DNA of 64,000 nucleotides from Caenorhabditis elegans. Its lineage: Eukaryota; Nematoda; Chromadorea; Rhabditida; Rhabditidae. The notes beneath the pieces are model-generated. The model was given only the letters and a program-made list of their open reading frames with translations, did not search any database and was not told the DNA's origin. The DNA lies in assembly GCF_000002985.6 (NCBI RefSeq), contig NC_003284.9, forward strand, positions 12,152,001 through 12,216,000, read 5' to 3'. The translations under genes were made by a program, and so were the position numbers. Below are positions 45,203 to 56,500 of this stretch, one piece after another (position 1 is the stretch's first letter; each line of letters starts with the position of its first letter).

Positions 45203-47120
45203 TTTTTTTTTGAAATGTTTTATTAATATTCAGTTATCCTAACATCATAGATATGGTTTTTGATAATTTCTCACTGGCAGTACTACACCTTTAATAATAT
45301 CTACGTAGGTAATTTTTTCTTTTAATTTTTAAATTAAATTAAATGGTCGTGAAATAACTTGCTGTGAAACTTGACTTGAACTGAAACTGTTGTTGGTCCC
45401 TATTTTATTTCCAGGTAACTACAAACTGATAGCGAAAAATCGTAAAACTGTAGATATGTTTGTGCAGCATTTTCTTCACATGAAAAGGAGCTGTCAACAT
45501 GTTTTTCCGCGTTCGATTACACTTTCATTCCATAAAAACTTTCATTCAATTGATAAAACTGACATCAATTGTTGATTGACACAATCCGGACATCACTTGC
45601 AATCAACAGCAACCTGAGATGCGTTTGTTGAAACGAGGAGGAAGTAAATATGCAAAACTAGAGAATACAAGTTTCAAAAAACACATATTTTTCACCTTTG
45701 AATCTGGAAGAAAATTTACAACTATGTTGTAAATCAACCAATTCGGCATTTCTAGAAATAGTATCAGAATTGAATAAAGTGGAACTCAAAACACAACGTG
45801 CAAAAACCAAAGCAGTTATTCAAATTTTTTGTGATGAACTATTTTTAAAAACTGGAAAGTTAAAAAATTAAAATGTTTCCATACGTGAGACTTTTGTAAT
45901 TCATCTTTTGAAAATATGATTACCAAAAAAATAATCACAAAACAGAAATTTGGAAAAAAAATATGTGCTGACGAACCAGTTTTGAAAGTTGCAAACATTT
46001 GAAAACGAACAATACTAGCATGTGCAAAAACGTATTTCTAAATATTTTCTTAAAAATTTGTCTTAACCTTAGCATGCAAAGTATTTTGAAAAGTTATTCA
46101 AGTTTGATCTCAAAATATGTAAGTAGTTCGATACTTTTTTCTTATATTTTACCACGTTCCTGAAATGAAACAATCAAATTTCTTCGCTTAATATCATAAT
46201 TAATACCAAATTGAAACAACTCTGAAGTCATTAAATTTGGAGTTCCCAGTTCCCAATTACCTAAACCTTTCAAAAAAACTATTTTTAAAGCTCACAAAGT
46301 TTAAGCTCCATCAGTATTCTCACATGTGCTTTGTGCTGTGATTCATTGTTCCGCTCAGCGTCAATCATACCAAGAATAACTTTGCAATTCTCTGTTTTCT
46401 GGTTCCCTTTTTGCACTTTTCAAAAGGACCGAAGAATTCCAAATGAGCTCTAACTCAACTATTCCGGATTCCAAGTTTTTCCTATCTTGCTCCAAACATC
46501 CGTTTCCCATTTGCTCAATTTGTCTCCGACCAGAGCTCATCAAAAATGTGCATTTTCCATGATTTTTGAGAAACGCACGTTTTATGTGCTCTTTGAATGT
46601 TTTCACAAGGCAAAAAAAACTGAACTGAAGAAGTAATTCGAGTGGTTCCGTTTTATTCTAAATGTGCCATGTCGGGAAATGGCCCAGAATACACGAAAAC
46701 GTATTGCATAAGCTGATAATTTCAGGCGGCGATTTTTGAACATTCGACGTGTTTGCCTTTTGTTAAGTTGAGAACAAATCACGAACTTTTTCCCATCGCC
46801 CCCTCGTTTTTGTGCCACCATGATAGCAAGTTTCACCTTTTTGATCGAACAATATGAAAATTCTGGAAACTGGGTATACAAAAGAGAAACGGAATCCCTT
46901 TTCATCATCACTTTTCAAAACTTGCAAATTCGAAAAATGTTGAATGCGAAATTAGAGTGTGCTGAATTCAAAATGTAACCAAGCAATGCACGAAAGAGCA
47001 GAGCATTGAAACAGGAAATTTTGCACACGGCTCTTTTCATTTGCAGGATATATGAATAGGCTCATGGGAGAAAACCAGGAAGTGTGAAACTGAACAATGA
47101 GCTTAGAAGTTTGGGTTTCT
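45203..47120. other. Intergenic between the two 334-bp repeats
   Basis: AT-rich, with no recognisable gene. Two open frames on the minus strand at 46361-46911 lack splice partners and family resemblance. Confidence 0.45.
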
Positions 47121-47454
47121 GATCATAATTTTTATTCATGTTTCCAAATGTATACTTTTTATATAACATTTTAGTGTTTCAGAGTTACACAATTTTTTAA
47201 TATTTCAATATTTCACAATAAAAAAATTAGTTACAAAGAGGTACAAAATTATCTGCATTCCAGCAAATTGGTCCCTAGCAATGCTAATCGGGTTATAAGT
47301 GATCTCAATTTTCCGCCAAACCGTTGTCAATATAGAATTCGCTGTTTATCTTAGACCCACTCATATTTCGTTACTGATCTTTTCCACATTGTTGGTGGGT
47401 GATTCACAGCTCAGATGAAGATTGTATGCAAATAATTGAAGTAAAAAAATAAAA
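47121..47454 (+). repeat. 334-bp direct repeat, copy 2
   Basis: Perfect copy of 44201-44534. The left flank (GGGTTTCT) and right flank (ATGCAAGC) differ from those of copy 1. Confidence 0.95.
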
Positions 47455-48318
47455 ATGCAAGCAAGTTTTCTTCTAAAATGACAGCATTCAATCAACCGAG
47501 CGAAAAGTATGTTCTATTTTCTAAAACTCCAAGAAAATTTTTTATTTAATTTCAATACATCCACATCTTAATTTAATTTTTCCAAGATATTGTTTGAGCG
47601 TCATGGCATTCTCTAAAAAAAACAGTAATAACTCATACTTGATTAAAAACCTGATCAACATGAATGATTTATTATCCAAAATTTCACTCGGATAAATTTA
47701 TAGTGGACTCGGTGGGTCGAGGTGTGCGAACGAACTCATCGATGGTAAATGATGATGAATGGGGTGGTTGACAAACGGATCTCTTTTTTTTATCTCACAA
47801 AAATGAAATTAGGAATTCTGATTCGGAGAAGAAAAAGTTTACAATAAACGATTAGAAAAATGTGGAAATGTGTTAGATGGTACTCTCTCTTTTCACCGGT
47901 GTTATGCACAAACTACGAAATTGTTGGTTATAGGGGGGAACGATTCAACAACGGAAAGGGGAAGCAATTTTAAGACAGAAAAGAGAACTAAGCAGTACGC
48001 TTAGTTTTTACAAACAGGAATTTAAGAAAGTTGTCTTGGTTTTCCAACCCTTCAGGTGTTAAGGCTGAAGGGGGTTTTTAAGTATTTTTTTTGTTGTGGC
48101 TTTGAAAAAATGAATGAAAAAGATGATGAAAATGATGGTTGTTGTCGAAAAGACTGATCATGTTATTTTTGAAATAGAAAAACGTTGTTGTTTCAATTGT
48201 TATTATCATTTAACTTTTTTGTTGAGAATACAAGGTAGTTGATAATTATTCGATTTCTCGAAAGAGGCTAAATACAAAGGAGAGGTTGCCGATATGTTCA
48301 TCGAGCACCACGTCGAAT
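47455..48318. other. 3' flank of cab-1
   Basis: AT-rich. It should hold the 3' UTR of cab-1. I see no exact AATAAA on the minus strand close to the stop. No other gene seen. Confidence 0.5.
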
Positions 48319-51300
48319 TTAGGGCTGAGCAGCAAAGTTCGGGTTGCAAACTTCGATGTCACCAGTTGGAGCAAGACCCGGGCACTCGTAGACACTGTAG
48401 TTGTTCTCTTCGTCCGCACCGTCTTCTCCGTCGGACTCGATGATTCCTGGCGCATCTTCTCCGCAGATGATCTTCTGTTTTGCCTGCTGGTACTGGTGGA
48501 GTTGGGCTTTGTAGGCCAAAGTCTCATCTCCCTTGTTTCCCTGAAATCATGTTTGTATCACGTGTCTAGTTTTCATCTCATATCATATTCGTCTGTAATC
48601 GAGCCAAATCGGAAAGCGAGATATGGGATTTATTTGAATCAGATTGCTCTTTTCCGGACTCTGATTTTCAGAATATTAATCACGCGACACTGACTCTTTT
48701 TCTCTAACGCACAAGCTCTCACATTTCACATCATTTTTCTCGATTTCCTCTCTCTTTTTTTCAATGTAATTCTGTTAATGGATTAGCTCAAAGCGACCTA
48801 TGCATATGATGTATGGGGGGAAATATACTCGTTTTTTATGTGAATATGCACATGAGCTGTGTGTGTGACCAAAAGTCGATGCCGAGAGCTCAAATCTATT
48901 TCTAGGAAACGGGAAGAATAATGAAATTTGGATGACAAAAAAATTGAAGCAAATTTAATTGCAAATCGCAAACAAAAAACCAACCAAAAAAGACAAACGT
49001 GACCTAATATTCACACTTCTCTGAGTTTTTAACAGCACAAAAAAAATTTCAGCAAAAACTGATAATACAATTTTTGGGTTTTTTTCTGAAAAATAAGTTT
49101 TTATATTTGGCTGTTATATTTTTGACAAATTTAAAATATTAGCCTAAATATTTCTGTTATGAAAAAACAACGTTGGCGAACGTGGAGTTGAGATTATTAC
49201 CTTGTTCTTACGGAATCCTGGTCCAGTTCCGGCGTATGGAGCGTACTCTCCATCATCTGGGGTCTCGGTACGTCTGTTGTTCCTAAAACACGCATTCCAT
49301 TAATTTAAAAATTAATTCAAAAGTATTACTTGTAGTAATAGGTTCCTCCGGCGACGGTACCAATAAGTCCAACACACATAACAGTTCCGACTGCTGAAAT
49401 TTAGAAAATAGTTGCTTCCTTGACACCCTAATACAAACCTAAAAGCAGAAGGCTGCTGCTACTGTATCTCGGTGCACTTCCTGAATACTCAGCTGAGGTA
49501 GCAAGACGGCGTTTGTCAACGGTTTGAGAAGAGATGGTCTGCTTGGCTGGTTGGGGCTCTTGTTCCACAAACGAGACGAACTCGTTTTGTCCTTTTTTCT
49601 GGGGTACCTGTGGCTCACCAGTGGCAGTCTGCATCGCACTTTCGAGCGACTCGACGTTCGCCTTGGCGGAAGGTGTCTGCTCGGACAGCTTCTCCTGGGT
49701 CTTCTTGAGCTCTGATTCCTTGGCGATTTCATTCTCGAGCATCAGCTCTCCTGAAACAATGGTTTTAGTTGATAGACATCCAATTTCACATCCCATCCAC
49801 CCTCTTAACGTCACTCTTTTATGTATTTTTGTGTTTGCATAGCGCATGTGTGTTTCTGAAGCTTTCAAAGAATCCAAATGAACTCAATTATAAGCTATTT
49901 AGGAGATAGATAGATGAAGTGGATAGTCACGCGGTGGCTCTTTTTTCTTGTTTTTTTTCCTTTTATTTCCGTTTTTTTCCAGCTTGCACTAAATTCTTCC
50001 ATTTATTGCTTCTGTTTGCTCAATCTAAAAAATAAAAAGAACATTTTCCTAGTATTCACGTATGTCTGTTCTCCAAGATTTTCCCGTATTGCCCTAGCCC
50101 CGGGGCAATCGGCAATGTGTAGCGCACTCCAGGAAATATGACTTCCTGGCAGGAAAAAAAAGAAGACGGGGCACATTACGGAGGACAACATCAACATTTT
50201 AAGCTTATTCACGTCATCGGGGCACGAAAACGGAGCACCACATGCCTGCTTTGCTATTCAAAATCTTTTGAACTCGAACTTTGGTGGCATTTTTGATGAT
50301 GTCGATGGGATTTTTTCGTGTGCTCAAAAATGATAAGATGGATTTGAACGAATTTAAATACTAAGGAATGAAACACGATTTCTTTGAAATTGAAGACAAA
50401 TCAATGAGATATTTGTTGGTATTCTTAACAAAAAAGTTAACAAAACATGGAATAATATTTCAGTTTTAAACTGGAAACTTTTGAGTCTAAGTTTTAAAAT
50501 TACTATGGTAATGCTGAAGTTGGCATAATTCCTTCAAAATATTCAACTACCAATTTCACATTCCTTAACCTATCTTGTGAAAAATGGTTAAACAGAAAAA
50601 TAACCAGGACTTTCACAACCGAGTGCAAGAAAATATTTCTCCAGTTGAACTATTGGAGTGCTCCTATAAGTTAAATCATATTTCTTATAAAATCATGACA
50701 AAATATATTTCTACTTCACAATTTTTTTAATAACACAAAAAATTTCTCAGTATTTCCATCTCCAAAACAAAGTTGGGGGGTTAGCAGAACTCCATTCATC
50801 GTCACAGTTTTTGTTGTTGTCGGTTTAGGGTTTTCGCCCACTTTCTAATCATTATAAATGAACACATGCACATGACACACTTACTCACTCCCTATTTGCG
50901 CCACCCCTCTCCCCATTTCATTTCAAAAGGCAGAAGCACACAGACAAAATAGAAAAAGAAAAATATGGCTGAAATGGGAAAGTGAGTGGAACCGCCAAAC
51001 AACACCGAAAATGAAATGAAAAACAAAACAAAACAACGCAAAACTAAATCGGTTTTCAAAAAAAGAAATTACCCCTTCCTTACCTCTCAACAAATCATCC
51101 AAGTCAAATGGCTCCTGGGCAGGTTTCTGAGCAACTTGCTTGTGATGCACTGGAGCCAAAGGTGCCTTCTGTTCAGCATCCTTGACAGCGGCATTGGCTG
51201 GTTCTAGAAGCTCCTGCTCATTCATGAGTTGCTCCAGCCACTGGTTGAGCTCATCCTGATGTTCTTGTTCTGCTTCTTGCTCAAAATTGGGAAACTGGGC

Positions 51301-53632
51301 CGGAACTGGATGACTTTTCATGTACTCAATGAGGTACTCCATGTAGCTGTCATCATCTTTGTATTGTTCCACTTCCTTTCCATAGTACTTCTGAAATGTT
51401 GAGAAAATGGGAATATATTGCAAAGTTTTCTGAAAACGTTCTGAACTAACCAACAAGTCCTCCTTATTTATCTTGTCATCATGCGCAAATTCAACATATT
51501 TGTTGGCTTTGTTATCTTTTCCATTTTGGACCGCTCCTCCTTCTGAAAATTCTAACTGTTTGATTTATGCATGATCATTATGCAATTTGTTTCTGATACT
51601 AAAAACTAGAAAGTCATTGTGATATCACTTTTTAAGATTTCGCTAAAATGTAAAAAGATTATGGGATTTGTTTCTTTTTTCTAATAAAATCCAATCAAGT
51701 TAGAAAAAAACGTATCTCGTATGCTTTTTGCATTTTAACTGCATAGAGGCCTAAGGTATCAATTGAAGATTTTTTAATGGAAAGTGTTTGAAAAGGTGCT
51801 TCACTACTATACGGTATTGAAAACATTTCTAAATATGACATCTCCCAGAAGTACAATTCCAATCACTGTTGGTTGACTTATTTTCTCATTTAATCTCAAA
51901 ATAGTATCCCTTTTTTTTAGTACTTAACATTGGTTGACTGATTCCAAGGACACTACATGTTCGTGCTTTTTCACATTTTCAAATAATCTATTTTTAAAAT
52001 AGTGCCTGCCCAAGTTCAAACATTCCAAATTCTGATAATCTGGCAGAATTTTTTTTGAGTCAACATGAAGAATAGAAGAAAAGTGCGATTCACGCTTCGT
52101 TAAAGAAGCTGATTTGAGATTTTCTTCTTTTTTTCGCAATAATTCTTTTTTGATTTTCCAAGAAAAGGAGTGGGTTTTTGGCCATTGAAAAATTGTATTC
52201 TTTCCATGAAGAATTCTATTCATTGAATGTGCGAAAGAAAGCAAGTGGAATTGGATTTCTTGCTGACTCATATTGTAAACTGAAGATCCTCCAGTATTTT
52301 CGCTTGTTTTTTAATCTGTTTTGATTGATTATTTTTTGTAATTTCTTAAATATAAATGCCTCAAGACCATTTGTCCAAAAATCCACAAAACACGACAAAC
52401 TAATCAGAAGAAAAATGAAATTGTAGAATCAAAAATGTACATGAGGGACTTCCTTTTTTCTTCCCACTTCCGCTTCTTTTTTGTATCTATCCAAGAGCCG
52501 TGCTCAATGAGTCATGTGAGAGCTCACTCTGTCACTGAGCCTGCCTTAATGAGATGTGGTGCGGTGATGCTCTCAAATGAAAGTGTTGCACTTCTTTGGT
52601 ACAAATCACGTGCCCTTTTACACAAGGAGTAAGTGCTCCCGCCATATTGGAGAAAAAGTGTGGGCGAGATTGAAAAAAAAATAGGCAGGTGAGTGAGTTG
52701 TAGGTGAATTGAAAAATGAAATGAGCAGAGAAAATGTCACTAAATTGCACCTGTCATTTTCTGAATTTTTGAGGTTTCTTTTCTTTGCTTATTTTTTTTC
52801 TATTTTTCAATTTCCAAAGAAAAAAGTTACAGAACATGAAGTTGGACTTTAAATAGAAGATGGAAAATGACAGCTTTTGCAGGCTTGATTATGACGGAAA
52901 CCGCTTATAATGGTAACGAGTGGGTGTAAATGCTTATTAATCAACTAAAAATTAAAAACAAAATAATCAATCACATTCGGTACCTTGTTAAAGTTTATAA
53001 ATTGAAACAAAGTTGCAATAACAACTTGAATAGTTTTTTAAAATTTTTTAAAATCTAGCGACTGATTTTCAAAAAAAAACTGACACATTTTTTTCAAAAA
53101 TACTACGCAGAGAGCTAATTATTAATTGTGTTTCATTTTAGTTTCAATTTATGAAACAAATTTAAAACAATTTCAAACTGAGAAATCGAAAAAATTAATT
53201 GAATCAAATTGAGAAATGGTTTTAGTTTTTCATACCCTAGGAAGTTCAACAACAACTTAACATTACAAAAAAAAGTATTAACTCAGTAAACAATTTTTCT
53301 GAAAATGCTAGGTTAATGGTTACTCTTGGCTTGCAATTATAACTTTTAACAACAACAAAAAACATTTTGAAACCATATAATCATAAACAAAAAACTCCCC
53401 TCTAATTACCCTCTTAATATAAATCAGACTTACCTGTGAAGAGTGCGGCATGTGTGGCAGAAAGGCAAGCGAGCAGCGCAACGGCTCGCCACATGCCCAT
53501 CCCGTATGAGTGCCGAAGAGTGGTTCTAGCTGCTCGGCGGTAGCTCGCCGAGTTTAAGAGGCGGGCCTGCGACTTGGCTCGCGACGTCGTCGTCGTCGTC
53601 GCTTTCTTTTCGTCTGAGAATGTATACCGCAT
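48319..53632 (-). CDS. cab-1: CAB-1, NPDC1-family neuronal membrane protein, seven exons
   Basis: Single-pass membrane protein, homologue of vertebrate NPDC1. CAB-1 is known to bind AEX-3, the Rab3 exchange factor, and to act in synaptic transmission and defecation. Exons: 53632-53434, 51542-51451, 51390-51084, 49750-49439, 49393-49330, 49282-49201 and 48540-48319, all in frame. The first in-frame ATG (53632) gives 425 aa; the next likely start (53500) gives 381 aa and begins with a signal peptide (MGMWRAVALLACLSATHA). Using 425-aa numbering, an acidic, Gln/Glu-rich luminal region runs to about 298. A membrane helix (LLLLAVGTVMCVGLIGTVAG) lies at about 300-319. The cytoplasmic tail carries the NPDC1 signatures DDGEYAPYAGTGPGF, AYKAQLHQYQQAK and VYECPGLAPTGDIEV. 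Intron 1 is 1.9 kb. Confidence 0.93.
51543..53433 (-). other. Long first intron of cab-1
   Basis: A 1.9-kb intron, GTAAGT donor to AATTTTCAG acceptor. It is mostly AT-rich, with a GC-richer patch at about 52490-52700. It may hold neuronal enhancers, but no motif is diagnostic. Confidence 0.6.
53584..53603. repeat. (CGT)n trinucleotide run at the cab-1 5' end
   Basis: About 20 bases of near-perfect CGT repeat. On the minus strand it encodes a run of threonines in the extended N-terminus of CAB-1. Confidence 0.8.
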
Positions 53633-53642
53633 CTGCAAGAAC
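53633..53642 (-). promoter_or_regulatory. Splice acceptor directly before the upstream cab-1 ATG
   Basis: The minus strand reads GTTCTTGCAG followed at once by ATG (53632). A spliced leader joined here would make 53632 the first start codon. Confidence 0.4.
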
Positions 53643-56500
53643 TCTCTCGTTGGTTGGAGGATGACGTGCGCGTAGGAGACAAGGCGGGCTGCTCGCGCAC
53701 TCCTTCATTTCATTCAGTCGCCGTCGTGTCGCCGTTGCCTAACGGCTACACTCACTCGCACACTATTTTTCAGTTTCTAGAAAGAGGCTTTGAAAAAGGA
53801 GGATAAAAGAGGGAGGAAAGGAGAAAAACGCCTGAAGGCAATATCTGAGCATTGGAGCATGGACCCCGAAAAAAAGAAGGGCCCCCCTCCAGCTTCACTA
53901 ACATATATGCATGACATACAGAGAAAGAGGAAAGGGACAAAACGGGTCTTGTGACGGACAAAAAAGGAAAGAAAAAGAGATAGATAGAGAGAAAGAAAGC
54001 CGTCCTCATCATCTTCCTCTTTGTTTCCGGAGCCCTCTTACAACAAGTGGAGAAAGGAAACGGGTGCCTCTTCAAGATTTTCAAGTTAAGGGTTTGTTTG
54101 ACTTTCATTTCATTTCAGCTGCTTCACGGTGGCTCATTTTGTTGCTGTTTCAGGGCATTCTAAGAATACATGATGTAGGATGAAAAAGGCAAAAAACGAA
54201 GAGGAAGCAATAGTGCCCGAAACTTAGCTAAACATTTTTGGAAAAGTTAATAGTTGCTGAGACAATATGATTGGTTCTTTCAGTGAAAAAAACCCCCTTT
54301 TTTTGAAGTTGAAGGTTTCTAAAACCAATAATGTATCATTATAAAAACCCAAAAAACAACAAAATAGATCTATCAGAGCTGCACTTCCTATAAAGTTCAA
54401 ATTTTTTTTTGGTAATCAAAACTTTAGTTTGTTTTTGCTTTAGAGACTTCCTTATTTCTATTTTTGCTCCTAACTAAAAGGAACAAAAAAGAAGCTAAAT
54501 CAAAACATTGTACTTTTCAAGATCCAATCTATAATTTCAAGTTTATTCATATTTCCTCAACACAGGTTCATAATGAATGTCACAAAACACTTTTAGAAAT
54601 CAAATAGCCTTTCACCTCATTTTAACATTAAAATGTTTTCTATTCCACCTGCTCGGAGAATTGCCTCTGATGAAAAATTACATTTATTTTAGTAACCATA
54701 AGGATTTCAGAGTATAACAGGAACAAGGAATACTCATTCCACTAAACCATAATTCATTGAAAAGTGGTCTGATGTCTGTTTCAGACATGCTCATTGATTC
54801 TCATCACTGCTTCTCCCCCCATCTACATTTTTTGGTTAGACTCGGAACCCCTAGTGTTCTAACAGACTCAAAACAAGAAAAGAGTGTCAGATGATGAGTC
54901 TGTTTTTGAGCAAACGTTCTTCTTATTTTATTTGGATTTTATTTCATTATCCATAGCACTTATGGTTCTTAAAAAAAACCGATCCGGTTCAAAAAAGATG
55001 TCATTGACGTCAATGGTGAAACTCTTGAGCCGAAAAACTTGAGATCTTCACGTTGTCATTGGAAACTAAAAGTGTATCTGAAACTAAAAAATGTTTTATG
55101 AAGAGGCGTCGAGCATTAATAACACGCTTTGGCGGAGATGAGCAAAATATCTAGATATAATGTTAATTGTGCGCTTGGTAAGACGCACACACACGTGACT
55201 TGTGAATATACAGAGATATTTCAGAAAAATATGAAAAAAGAGCTCATTAGCGATGTGCGAGCTTTTGTCGTTAGACTAACTGGCTCAATATGATCATGGC
55301 TCCAAAAGAAATGAGCATGCAAGTACTTATCAAGGACATTAGCCAATATTCACAGAATTGGAAAACGTAGCACGGAAAGTCGTTATGGGACCTCAACCTT
55401 TAAACTATTCCATGAGGGAGTTATAGTATCAGAATACCGAAAACTCATCAGAACTAAAAACATGTGATTCATGACGCAAGTTATAGGAAACAACATCTCC
55501 CTCACTACTTCTTTTCAGGTGGCTCACTGATATGTGGGAAGGGAATCGAATAATAGGTGGAAAATTATAGACTGCGAATAGTCTGTATTACTCATTTCTT
55601 GATCTGGCGTACTTCTCTGCTTGCAGAAAAATATTGTATGACGTTGGATGGGATTGAGGGTTGATCAGGAAAGCCAGGTTGAGTGACGAAGCTGGGGGGC
55701 ATTATTAATTTTGAAAAGCCATCACAATAGTAGATCTGAGCTATTAATAATTTCATTTATCAGTCGGAAAAAAAACTGAAAGGTTAAAATGAAACTTTAG
55801 TATGAAAAAATTCCTTCAATCGCTTTTGTAGGTTGATTTATTAATATGGAAAATTATTAGTGAAAAAAAAATAAAGCTTAAGATAAGTAAACTAATATAT
55901 TTCGAAATTATCTAAGTACTTTCTTGTTCGGTTGGTACTTTTTTATATTTTTTTTTAGTGATTATTTGGTATTTATGTATTAAATGCCCTCATGTTAAAT
56001 GTTTTTTCTTGTTCAAAAAATACAACGTGTGGAATATTTTTGCATTTTAGGCTTAGAAAGTATTCAGTTCTAATTCCTTCAAGGAAAACTGCATATCATG
56101 TCTATTTTAATTAATGAGAGTTTAATTTAATGTTAAAATGAGAGCATAAAATACAAAAGTCCCGATTTTTTTTCAGTTTTTTATTATTATTTTGTACGTA
56201 CTTTTTTTGTTGAGAAAATTGGGTTTTTAATTGTTACAGTAAGATGACCATACACACGTTACTAATAGAAAATCCTGTGGTAAAAGTGTAACATCCCATG
56301 ATAACTTGAAAATCATTCTTTTAAAAAAATGTTCGGATTAAACATTTCCTCACGTCCCCCCTTTCCTTAATTCCAATATTATTGAATAATAATTTACATT
56401 CAATTTGCCCAAGATTAATCACAAAAAGGTTTCTGAACTTTGGATATAAAGGGATAAGATGGCACTGAACATTTATAAGATGAACATTTTTGTGCCGTAA
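53643..56500. other. Upstream region of cab-1; no gene seen
   Basis: The first 500 bp are GC-richer, with GA-rich and CT-rich stretches, and probably include the cab-1 promoter. Beyond about 54200 the DNA is AT-rich with no supportable exon. Confidence 0.4.

Noticed and set aside
44201-47454. 334-bp direct repeats as LTRs of a retrotransposon
   Set aside because: No TG...CA ends, no primer-binding or polypurine site, no coding sequence in the 2.6-kb interior, and one end coincides with the palindrome boundary.
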